This document shows positions 1-6,918 of a stretch of 6,957 bases of DNA, piece after piece. The notes beneath the pieces were generated by a model. That model had not been told where the DNA came from. It searched no databases and saw nothing but the letters and a program-made list of their open reading frames with translations. Numbering within the stretch: position 1 is the stretch's first letter; the number at the start of each line of letters is the position of its first letter. Position numbers and translations under genes: made by a program. The DNA is taken from NCBI GenBank assembly GCA_964358545.1, contig CAYHQN010000173.1:1-6957 (forward strand). The letters run 5' to 3'. This DNA is from CAINVV01 sp031432175 (GTDB taxonomy: Bacteria; Bacteroidota; Bacteroidia; Bacteroidales; Prolixibacteraceae).

Positions 1-1068
1 CACTCGCTTCTCAATCAGTTGAGAAAAATCGGGTTGTCGGACGGGACTCAACCTTAGGCAATCAAATCCTGATGAATGACAACAGGTTTCTAAAAAAAAA
101 GCGAGAAATAAATTAGCCGTATGTTGATTGTTTAAAATTCGTAATTGAGGTGGTTGAAGTAATTTCTGAGGATCAGGAACTTGTTTGTTCCAAATTGAAC
201 TAATACCTAAATCGCTAATGAAACCTGATAAATTGTTTTCCGCAACAACATTGAATGTGTCAACAATAACCATATCCTCGGCTTTGTTTTTGTTTACTTT
301 AAGGATAAAGGAGAAACTTGGTAAACAGTCAGAATACTTCATAGTACAGCTGGCTTCTGTTCCAATTTTGAAAATCTTGAAATTATTCTTCTTATCGGAG
401 GCATGTCTTTCAAGTTCTAAAAGTTTATTACTGTATTCGGCAGTGATTTTCGCTGTCCACAAATCCTTAGAGTTAATGTCAAATTCGTCAAACCCAAAAA
501 GATTGTAAAATTTTATGTTTTGTAAAATGTTATTTTTGACAAAGTCATCTGACAAATTAGTTTTTAATATTTCAATTGATTGTGAGAAAGGGGAATTCAC
601 AATGTCCGGTCCAATAAAATAAAGTTTACTTTTATAGGATTGGTTAATATCTGTTTTTAGATTATTGATAAAATTTGTAAAAAATACACCTGTATCATAC
701 CAAAAACCAGGATGAATTGAATATGGGAAATAAAAAATTAGTATATTAGATTGGTCTTCGTCCAACCATTTTTTGACAGTAGAATTTATTTCTTCAATTT
801 TCTTAAGAGGTGCCAGTTGATTGATGTTTTCATTAAGTTTCTTGAAAATGTCTTTTTGATTTATTTCTTGAAACACAAAAATTGCAATAACAAAAAACAG
901 ATGCAAGAAAAGATAAGCATGCTCTTTTTCAGTAGCAGGAATACCAATAATTCCTGTTACAGAGAACGAGGTAAAAAAATCAAAAAATGTTAAAATAATT
1001 AATACCGAACCTCCCCAAAAAAATGGATGTTTTATTGTATTACAAAATCTTGAATTTGATTTACACAT
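1..1068 (-). CDS. Unrecognised two-helix membrane protein, 3' end beyond the window
   Basis: Reading the reverse complement from the ATG at 1068 gives 356 codons without a stop down to base 1, so the gene is incomplete at its C-terminus. A TAA lies in frame four codons upstream, so this is the first possible ATG. Two hydrophobic segments are visible, about residues 16-36 (FFWGGSVLIILTFFDFF) and 51-67 (AYLFLHLFFVIAIFVF). A charged helical linker follows at about 69-104 and then a soluble region with alternating beta-like stretches (NILIFYFPYS, KLYFIGPDI). I recognise no family or catalytic motif. The layout of two N-terminal helices plus a cytoplasmic domain occurs in many accessory and defence proteins, but that is only an analogy. 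Base composition is much more A+T-rich than the genes at 2092-5199, suggesting separate acquisition. The last ~30 residues, after a run of nine T's (minus strand), are less A+T-rich and unlike the rest, so the true reading frame there is uncertain. Confidence 0.72.
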   Translation of the reverse strand, partial: MCKSNSRFCNTIKHPFFWGGSVLIILTFFDFFTSFSVTGIIGIPATEKEHAYLFLHLFFVIAIFVFQEINQKDIFKKLNENINQLAPLKKIEEINSTVKKWLDEDQSNILIFYFPYSIHPGFWYDTGVFFTNFINNLKTDINQSYKSKLYFIGPDIVNSPFSQSIEILKTNLSDDFVKNNILQNIKFYNLFGFDEFDINSKDLWTAKITAEYSNKLLELERHASDKKNNFKIFKIGTEASCTMKYSDCLPSFSFILKVNKNKAEDMVIVDTFNVVAENNLSGFISDLGISSIWNKQVPDPQKLLQPPQLRILNNQHTANLFLAFFLETCCHSSGFDCLRLSPVRQPDFSQLIEKRV

Positions 1069-1100
1069 CTTTTGCAGAATTTACAGACATATTACTGAAG

Positions 1101-1108
1101 CAAATGTA
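1101..1108 (-). promoter_or_regulatory. Bacteroidota-type -7 promoter element TACATTTG
   Basis: On the minus strand the octamer TACATTTG matches the Bacteroidota -7 consensus TAnnTTTG exactly. It ends 32 bases before the ATG of the leftward membrane-protein gene, leaving a short leader of about 25 bases. I see no good TTG-type -33 element at the usual spacing; the upstream stretch is simply A+T-rich. This is a consensus match and position only. It could be chance in A+T-rich DNA. Confidence 0.4.
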
Positions 1109-1220
1109 GGTAATTAATTAAAATTTTCCTTATCGTTCCAAATTTGTTTCAAGTAATACTATTTGGCAAAAGCAATTCATTAGATGGGCTTGTGATTACG
1201 GTTTTGCTTCATTGCATATA

Positions 1221-1382
1221 CTGGCCGATTTGAAATTCAAATCCGGTACCCTTACCAACCTCGATTTGTTGGATTCGGAAAATGCCGTTGCAGAAAGTAG
1301 CCTGATGTATTTGAAAGCAACCATCGAGCGGGTCGTGATCGGCTACAAACTTAAAGCCGCATTGGGAAAAAATTTGTATTAG
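1221..1382 (+). pseudogene. TolC/OEP-family outer-membrane efflux protein, 5'-truncated C-terminal remnant
   Basis: In the frame ending with TAG at 1380-1382 the translation contains LKFKSGTLTNLDLLDSENAV, then AESSLMYLKATIERVVIGYK and LKAALGKNLY. This is the typical end of the OEP/TolC family: the KSGxxTNLDLLDAxxxxAES helix turn, the LMYLKA stretch and a final YKLxxAxGK. Intact members have well over 400 residues; only about 53 remain. The open frame extends back to about 1122, but the residues before about 1221 (WACDYGFASLHI) do not look like this family, and there is no plausible start codon. OEP proteins form the outer-membrane channel of tripartite efflux pumps or type I secretion systems; this fragment cannot. 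The family break lies close to the edge of the A+T-rich left segment, so that segment's arrival or an associated deletion probably removed the 5' part (inference). Confidence 0.75.
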
Positions 1383-1429
1383 ATTTGATGGAGACATTTT
1401 TCTATTTTTATCCCTAAAAGGACCTGCCT

Positions 1430-2054
1430 ATGTTGGTTAAATATTTGCTTCTGCTACTGCTGATGCCCTGCGCATTGGCTCTCAGTGTTATTGCTCAGGA
1501 TACGGATAAAGGTGTAATGAATACCTTTCATTCAATTTCGAGTAATGCTATGCTCAAGGATGCCGCCGAATTAACATCAGCCAAATACGGAGGCAGATTG
1601 TCCGGCTCACCTGGTTATTTGCATGCAGCCCAATGGGTTGCAGCTGAACTGAAAAAGGCAAGGGTGAAGTCAGGTGTTAAAGACAGCTCCTATTTGCAAT
1701 ATTTTCCCAATGCATACAGTGTTGTTCATACTCCGGGCACAGTTAAACTACTTGCCGGGAAAGGAAATCCACGCAAGGAATACCATTTCCCGGAAGACTA
1801 TTTTCCGGGTTCTAACTCCGCTTCAGGCAAGATCACAGGTGATTTGGTCTATGTCGGATATGGAATTTCTGCACCGGAACTGGGTTACGACGATTATAGG
1901 AACATCGATGTCAAAGGGAAAATCCTGCTGATGGAGACCGGTATACCTTATGGCAAAAATGACAGTACACAACTCAAATGGGAGCCATATAGTTACCGAA
2001 GATGCGGCCAAACTGCTTTATCTTGGGGTGCTGGATCTCGCCAATGACAAGTAG
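1430..2054 (+). pseudogene. M28-family metallopeptidase with PA domain, catalytic domain deleted
   Basis: The ATG at 1430 starts a signal peptide (residues 1-23, ending SVIAQ). Next come the M28-type N-terminal region with YGGRLSGSPGYLHAAQWVAAELKK cut short here to its core RLSGSPGY (about 56-63), and a protease-associated segment with GDLVYVGYGISAPELGYDDY (about 137-156) and VKGKILLM. The match continues to KWEPYSY at residue 189, then turns to unrelated residues and stops at 2047. In the next frame the same bases read IVTEDAAKLLYLGVLDLAND, then K and TAG at 2052-2054, which looks like the normal C-terminus of these peptidases. The zinc-binding and catalytic His/Asp/Glu region between these parts is absent. 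Family members are usually around 500 residues or more, so roughly 300 codons are missing. The intact enzyme would be an exported aminopeptidase-like protein; this copy should be inactive. The truncated 205-residue product could still be made and exported. Confidence 0.78.
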
Positions 2055-2091
2055 AATGCATTAAGATTAATATTCAACCAATATTTCACCT

Positions 2092-3657
2092 ATGAAAACT
2101 CGAATCTTCACTTTCATTAAAGAATTAAGAGCGTTTGTTGGTAAGCCAATCGTTAAAAAATTGTCACTTATTATCATTGGTTTTACCTCGACGGTCTGGT
2201 TCCTGGTAAGGGTCATTCCAAAGCCTTCCAGGGCAACCTATCCCTGCATGCAGGCAGCAGCCCCAATGATGTCAGGTTTTGTTGTTTGGTTATTGGCACT
2301 ATTTGGAACCTCTTTCGCCTTTAAAAAGGCCAGACAAAGTTGGCTTGAATCCAGATATTTTGTTGCTGGATTGTTTATTGTTGCAGGTAGTGTGGCGCTC
2401 TTTGCCATGATGTCAAAATCTACCTTTGAGGCGAACGCAACGACCAACGCATTGGAAATCTGGTACAAACCAAATATCCCGCTAGGGACAGCCAAAGGAA
2501 TACATCCCGGCAGGGTGGCTTGGGGTCATAATTCCAATATTGCATCATGGGATGGCAAGACTGGATTCTGGTGGGAAGATCGGTTCAATAACCAGAAAGA
2601 GACAGACAAGCTTTTCTCCCAAACACTTTCCAGTTTAACCAATCTGAAAAATGAAAAGAAATCGTGGGACGCTCTGTTCCGCTATTTCAACAAAACGAAA
2701 AAAAATGTCGATGCAGAATACCGTGATGGTGAGAAAATTGCCATCAAAGTGAACCTGAACAACACCTATGCGCATGATAATAACAATGAAATCAATGCCA
2801 ATCCGCAACTGATCTTGTCTCTTTTGAAGAGTTTGGTGGAGGAAGCCGGTGTCAGGCAGGAAAACATCTCATTGGCCGATCCCAGCCGGTTTATGACCAA
2901 CAATGTTTACGACAAATGCCATGCCGTCTATCCCAATGTGCACTACATCGACCACAATGGCGGGGATGGACGCGAAAAGGCAGCATTTGTTGCCAATGCT
3001 ATTCCTTTTTCGGCCGACAACGGGAAAGTGGCTACAGGTCTCGCATCCTGCATGGTTGAGGCCGATTATATCATCAACATGGCATTGATGAAGGGGCATG
3101 TGAGCCAGGGAGTAACCTTGTGCGCCAAGAACTATTTTGGATGCACCAGCATCGAGGCCGACTGGAGAAAGAATGCACACTCTGCCGGTTTTAGCCAAAA
3201 CAGGAGTGGGTTGCGAACCTATTCGGTTTATCCCGATTACATGGGCCATAAAGATCTTGGTGCAAAGACCATGCTGTTTTTAATTGATGGTATTTACAGC
3301 AACAAATTTGTCAATCAGGTACCTGCATTTAAATGGGCGCTTGCGCCTTTCAACAACAACTGGCCGGGGAGTCTGTTTGCTTCGCAGGATGGCGTTGCCA
3401 TTGACTCTGTGGTACTTGATTTTGCGTTGGCCGAATGGCCCGATGCGCCTGACATGAAGTACAGTGATTATTCCAACGAAGAGAGCGCGCTGGCAAATAA
3501 TCCTCCTTCAGGTACGGTGTACGATCCCGAGCGGGATGGCAGTAAACTGACCAGTCTGGGTGTTACTGAACATTGGAACAATTCGAAGGATAAGCAGTAT
3601 TCGCGGGATCTTAAAACCGGTGATGGGATTGAATTGGTCTATAAAGAAATTAACTAA
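2092..3657 (+). CDS. DUF362 domain protein with three N-terminal membrane helices
   Basis: This is an intact 521-residue protein. Hydrophobic segments lie at about residues 24-42, 58-75 and 89-107. The loop between the first two contains RATYPCMQAAAP, a sequence seen in DUF362 membrane proteins of this phylum. The DUF362 region spans about 205-450, with KVNLN (219-223), a helix around NPQLILSLLKSLVEEAG, ISLADPSR (259-266), EADYIINMALMKGH (323-336) and the cysteine-containing GVTLCAKNYFGC (340-351). Conserved-looking Cys residues are at 52, 276, 320, 344 and 351. The family has no firmly established reaction; some DUF362 proteins carry iron-sulfur domains, but no ferredoxin-type CxxCxxC motif is visible here. 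Three helices with a basic N-terminus place the large domain in the periplasm (inference). The start 37 bases after the peptidase remnant and the 30-base gap to the next gene suggest joint transcription with the PD40 gene. Confidence 0.85.
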   Translation: MKTRIFTFIKELRAFVGKPIVKKLSLIIIGFTSTVWFLVRVIPKPSRATYPCMQAAAPMMSGFVVWLLALFGTSFAFKKARQSWLESRYFVAGLFIVAGSVALFAMMSKSTFEANATTNALEIWYKPNIPLGTAKGIHPGRVAWGHNSNIASWDGKTGFWWEDRFNNQKETDKLFSQTLSSLTNLKNEKKSWDALFRYFNKTKKNVDAEYRDGEKIAIKVNLNNTYAHDNNNEINANPQLILSLLKSLVEEAGVRQENISLADPSRFMTNNVYDKCHAVYPNVHYIDHNGGDGREKAAFVANAIPFSADNGKVATGLASCMVEADYIINMALMKGHVSQGVTLCAKNYFGCTSIEADWRKNAHSAGFSQNRSGLRTYSVYPDYMGHKDLGAKTMLFLIDGIYSNKFVNQVPAFKWALAPFNNNWPGSLFASQDGVAIDSVVLDFALAEWPDAPDMKYSDYSNEESALANNPPSGTVYDPERDGSKLTSLGVTEHWNNSKDKQYSRDLKTGDGIELVYKEIN

Positions 3658-3687
3658 GGGATTATACATTTATTTATTAATGTTATT

Positions 3688-5199
3688 ATGAGAAATTCAC
3701 TGGTTTGCTTGATTGTAATGCATTTACTCCTGGTGTCCACAAGCCTTAAAGCTCAAATACCGGGTTCCAAAGTTGGCATATTTGATCAGTTCTCAGATAT
3801 CGGATCTCCTGAAATCCCTGGTTCCGCGAACTTTGCCGAGCCTGCGCAAACCTACCGGATCACGGCTTCAGGCTCAAACATCTGGTTTGGAACAGACTGT
3901 TTTTCATTTCTGTCGAAGAAGATGAGCGGAGACTTTATCCTGCAAACCAGGATCCGTTTCATCGGTCAGGGTCACGAACTTCACCGCAAATCAGGTCTTA
4001 TGATCCGGAGTTCGGCTGCCCCAAATTCGCCGATCGTCGCCTGTACAATCCATGGAGATGGTTTGACCTCCCTTCAATATCGCAGTAAGCCCGGCGAAAC
4101 AATGAAGGAGGTCAAATTTACCATTTCTGCTCCTGATGTGTTGCAATTGGAGAAAAAGGGAAACTGCTTTACCATGTCGGTTGCCCATTTTGGAGAGCTG
4201 TATCAGGTTCAAAAGGTGGACAGCATAGATCTTGGGTCAGACCTGATGGCCGGACTGTTTGTTTGTTCCCACAACAACAAATTTTCGGAAGAGGTTGAAT
4301 TCTCCAATACCCTGGCTTTCAATCCTGCTCCATCCGAATTGGTCCCATACAAAAATTACCTGGGTAGCTTGCTTGAGATAATGGATGTGGCAACCGGACA
4401 TCGCGAAACACTTGCCTCCTCAACAACTTCCCTGCAAGCGCCCAACTGGACACCCGATGGAAAAACGTTGATCTACAATTCCGGAGGGAAACTGTACAAT
4501 TTTGATCTTGCAACCAGGACCTCATCGGTTTTGAATACCGGTTTTGCCGATAAAAACAACAACGACCATGTGCTCACTTTTGATGGAAAACAGATGGGAA
4601 TCAGCCATCAGCCAGAAGAGACGAAAGGTCAGTCGGTTGTCTATACTGTTCCGGTTACGGGAGGGGTTCCGAAAAAGATCACCGATAAAAGCCCCTCCTA
4701 TTTCCACGGCTGGTCGCCTGACAGCCAATTCTTGCTTTATACAGGCGAAAGAAACGGCGATTATGACATTTATAAAATCTCTAAAGATGGAGGAAAAGAG
4801 GTTCAATTGACGAATGCCAAGGGTTTGGATGATGGTTCGGAATACTCACCCGATGGGAAATTCATCTATTTCTGTTCGACCCGGACAGGCAGAATGCAGG
4901 TGTGGCGCATGGAACCTGATGGTAAAAACCAAACCCAACTTACGTTTGATGATTTGAACAACTGGTTTCCGCATGTTTCACCGGATAACAAATGGTTGGT
5001 ATTCATTACATTCCCCAAAGAGGTACCTGCCGACAAACATCCTTTCTACCAAAGGGTTTATTTGAGGTTGATGCCAATTGGTGGGGGAGAAGTTAAAGTA
5101 ATTGGATACCTCTATGGCGGACAGGGAACCATGAATGTACCCAGCTGGTCGCCGGATTGCAAGAAGATTGCATTTGTTAGCAATGGAATATTTGACTAA
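3688..5199 (+). CDS. Secreted PD40/TolB-like beta-propeller protein with N-terminal beta-sandwich domain
   Basis: This is a 503-residue protein. A signal peptide covers about residues 1-23 (MRNSLVCLIVMHLLLVSTSL, then KAQ); no lipobox Cys follows the cleavage site, so signal peptidase I export is expected. Residues about 28-210 look like a DUF1349/laminin-G-like beta-sandwich (SGDFILQTRIRF, HRKSGLMIRSS, AGLFVCSHN). From about 225 on come PD40/TolB propeller blades: APNWTPDGKTLIYNS (~250), FHGWSPDSQFLLYTGERNGD (~339), EYSPDGKFIYFCSTRTG (~385), FPHVSPDNKWLVFIT (~427) and VPSWSPDCKKIAFVS (~484). The blade ending in FVS and the stop soon after match the usual end of such proteins, so it appears complete. 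The domains suggest binding to carbohydrate or protein partners, not catalysis. No enzyme motif is seen. It lies 30 bases after the DUF362 gene and is probably co-transcribed with it. Confidence 0.83.
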   Translation: MRNSLVCLIVMHLLLVSTSLKAQIPGSKVGIFDQFSDIGSPEIPGSANFAEPAQTYRITASGSNIWFGTDCFSFLSKKMSGDFILQTRIRFIGQGHELHRKSGLMIRSSAAPNSPIVACTIHGDGLTSLQYRSKPGETMKEVKFTISAPDVLQLEKKGNCFTMSVAHFGELYQVQKVDSIDLGSDLMAGLFVCSHNNKFSEEVEFSNTLAFNPAPSELVPYKNYLGSLLEIMDVATGHRETLASSTTSLQAPNWTPDGKTLIYNSGGKLYNFDLATRTSSVLNTGFADKNNNDHVLTFDGKQMGISHQPEETKGQSVVYTVPVTGGVPKKITDKSPSYFHGWSPDSQFLLYTGERNGDYDIYKISKDGGKEVQLTNAKGLDDGSEYSPDGKFIYFCSTRTGRMQVWRMEPDGKNQTQLTFDDLNNWFPHVSPDNKWLVFITFPKEVPADKHPFYQRVYLRLMPIGGGEVKVIGYLYGGQGTMNVPSWSPDCKKIAFVSNGIFD

Positions 5200-5276
5200 G
5201 ACGTGAGCAGTCTAGATTTTTTTGTACATTACCTCGATTCCCATTTCTTAGCGATCAAATTGTTGGAAAGGAATAA

Positions 5277-5354
5277 TTTGAAAAGGTTGGGAAGTTAAAA
5301 AGCATTTTGCAGAAGTCATTTGCAGGGGAATTAATCAAAGTAATAGAGATATGA
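5277..5354 (+). pseudogene. C-terminal tail resembling a type I restriction specificity subunit (HsdS)
   Basis: After an in-frame TAA at 5274-5276, this frame reads FEKVGKLKSILQKSFAGELI, then KVIEI and TGA at 5352-5354. The pattern LKxSILQKxFxGEL is characteristic of HsdS C-termini, where it ends the distal conserved helix. No start codon or upstream HsdS sequence is present. The neighbouring frame just upstream (LLERNNLKRL) is helical and could be the same gene before a frameshift. The TGA overlaps the KAP start codon as ATGA, the arrangement of translationally coupled operon genes, so the ancestral order was probably hsdS followed by the KAP gene. HsdS would recognise DNA in a type I restriction-modification complex; this fragment is far too short to do so. 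The identification rests on about 15 residues and could be coincidental. Confidence 0.5.
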
Positions 5355-6745
5355 AAATAAAACACCACGACATTATCGTTGATCCAGAGCATCCTTTTGC
5401 TAATTGTAAACTCGGGCGTGAGCAATATGCGACTATTTTGACTTCATTGATTGGTAGTTATGCCGAAGGTTTTGTGCTGACAATAAATAACGAATGGGGA
5501 ACAGGTAAAACCACTTTTGTGAAAATGTGGCAACGACAGTTAATTATTGAAGGTTTTAAAACGCTTTATTTCAATGCTTGGGAAAATGATTTTGAGAATA
5601 GTGCTTTAACAGCCCTCATGTCTGAGTTGTCCTCATTGAAGGAGAAGGGAACAGCGAATTTATTCAAAAAGGTCCTTAAAAATGGAACTATTCTTACCAA
5701 GAGTGTGCTGCCTATCCTATTAAAAGCTGCTATGGCAAAATACCTCGACAAAAAAGTTGTAAAAGAATTGTTTGAAGGTGTTGCCGATAGTTCTAATGAT
5801 ATGCTTCAAACTCAAATTCAGGAGTATACCTCAAAGAAAGTTGGTCTTAAAGAGTTCAAAATTTCATTGGAAGAATTTGTTCAAAAATCCTCTATTGGCA
5901 AGCCAATAGTGTTTATCATTGATGAACTAGATCGTTGTCGACCTGATTATGCTGTTGATGTCTTAGAAAAAGTAAAGCATTTCTTTGGTGTCCCTGGGAT
6001 TGTATTTGTTCTATCTATTGATAAGACGCAATTGGGAAATGCAATTCGCGGAGTTTATGGAAGTGATCGGTTAAATGCAGATGAATATTTGCGTCGATTC
6101 ATTGATGTTGAATATTCTATCCCTGAGCCAGATACAGAAATATTTTGTAAATATCTTTTTGATTATTTTGAATTGGATAAATTTTTTCTTGAACATAATC
6201 GAAAACAGTACAGAGAATTTCAATATGATAGGGGGAGCTTTATAGATTTTTCCATTAATCTTTTTAGAAATGCTAAACTAACCTTAAGACAGATGGAAAA
6301 AATATTTGTTCATTCAAGAATAGCTTTAAATTGTTTTCATTCAATAAACTATTTGTTTCCCAAACCATTCTTGTTTTTGATCTTTTTAAGAGACATGCAT
6401 TTTGATGTATACAATAAAATTAAAGCCCAGAAGTACAATATTCAAGAATTTGTAGAAGTCTTTGAGTCATTAATTCCAAATAACTTAGAAGAATTGGCAA
6501 TGAACCAGTTTTTATATACTGAGGCGGAATTATTATGTCTTTATGACAACATGAAACCATATGGCAAAAGGATGCTTTACTCAAATAATGAAGGGATTGA
6601 AGTGAAAATTAATACTTCTTCTGCTATCAACGTAAAAATTATTGATACGATTAAAACAATACGAAGTGATTCTGCTTTACTTGAAAATAAGATTTCATTT
6701 TTATTTGATAAAATAGATTTGTTAGACAACTTCTTTCCAAAATAA
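5351..6745 (+). CDS. KAP-family P-loop NTPase
   Basis: This is an intact 464-residue protein. The Walker A motif is NNEWGTGKTTF (about 46-56), with Asn in place of the usual first Gly, followed by LYFNAWEND (72-80), the typical KAP beta strand. Walker B is IVFIIDELDRCRPDYAVDVL (186-205) with the family's DxLDRC signature. The sensor-like strand GIVFVLSIDKTQL (216-228) and DEYLRRFIDVEY (244-255) follow. Between Walker A and B is a helical insert; residues about 112-131 (GTILTKSVLPILLKAAMAKY) are hydrophobic to amphipathic and may touch the membrane, as such inserts often do in this family. KAP NTPases include the F-plasmid phage-exclusion protein PifA and are frequent in defence loci, so a defence role is plausible but unproven. 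The start at 5351 is supported by the short lead into CKLGREQYA and by overlap with the HsdS-like stop. I see no convincing TAnnTTTG promoter just upstream. Codon use is A+T-rich compared with the preceding two genes. Confidence 0.88.
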   Translation: MKIKHHDIIVDPEHPFANCKLGREQYATILTSLIGSYAEGFVLTINNEWGTGKTTFVKMWQRQLIIEGFKTLYFNAWENDFENSALTALMSELSSLKEKGTANLFKKVLKNGTILTKSVLPILLKAAMAKYLDKKVVKELFEGVADSSNDMLQTQIQEYTSKKVGLKEFKISLEEFVQKSSIGKPIVFIIDELDRCRPDYAVDVLEKVKHFFGVPGIVFVLSIDKTQLGNAIRGVYGSDRLNADEYLRRFIDVEYSIPEPDTEIFCKYLFDYFELDKFFLEHNRKQYREFQYDRGSFIDFSINLFRNAKLTLRQMEKIFVHSRIALNCFHSINYLFPKPFLFLIFLRDMHFDVYNKIKAQKYNIQEFVEVFESLIPNNLEELAMNQFLYTEAELLCLYDNMKPYGKRMLYSNNEGIEVKINTSSAINVKIIDTIKTIRSDSALLENKISFLFDKIDLLDNFFPK

Positions 6746-6877
6746 AAAAGTCGTTATCTTTCAACTAACAGCAAGAAATAGAGGGCAGAACCGCAATTTT
6801 CAGAGACTGTTTTAAATTTGTTTATTGTCCCGTCAGGGTAATATCATTAAGTTAAGAAAAATTTAAGCGACTCTCAA

Positions 6878-6918
6878 CAGATTGCTTCACACTTCGTTCC
6901 TCGTGTTCGCAATGACGG
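6878..6918. repeat. Dispersed palindromic repeat of the SLRGTKQS type
   Basis: The core pairs ATTGC (6881-6885) with GCAAT (6909-6913) and ACAC (6889-6892) with GTGT (6903-6906), around a loop containing TTCGTTCCTC. I recognise the arrangement CAGATTGCTTC...TTCGTTCCTCG...CGCAATGACGG from memory as a very common interspersed element in bacterial genomes, including Bacteroidota. On the minus strand the plain form reads as spurious SLRGTKQS peptides. Such units lie between genes and may act as transcript hairpins. This one starts about 130 bases after the KAP stop and could serve as its 3' boundary, although no T-run follows on the right distance for a classic terminator beyond TTTTTTT at 6923-6929. 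Confidence 0.6.

Noticed and set aside
185..993. Plus-strand open frames at 185-508 and 751-993
   Set aside because: Both lie inside the long minus-strand frame (1-1068), which has a consistent protein-like composition and a promoter element; the plus-strand frames look like shadows.
1140..1149. AAATTTGTTT, also present at 6814-6823, as possible direct repeats flanking an inserted element
   Set aside because: Ten A+T-rich bases can easily recur by chance in 7 kb, and the flanking bases do not extend the match.
1209..1397. Minus-strand 62-residue frame
   Set aside because: It is antisense to the recognisable OEP C-terminal fragment on the plus strand.
5274..5280. TAATTTG as a KAP promoter -7 element
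   Set aside because: It is one base short of TAnnTTTG and has no suitable -33 element.
5303..5325. Near-repeat CATTTTGCAG / CATTTGCAG before the KAP gene as a possible operator
   Set aside because: The bases are explained by the HsdS-like coding tail, and the two copies are short and not identical.
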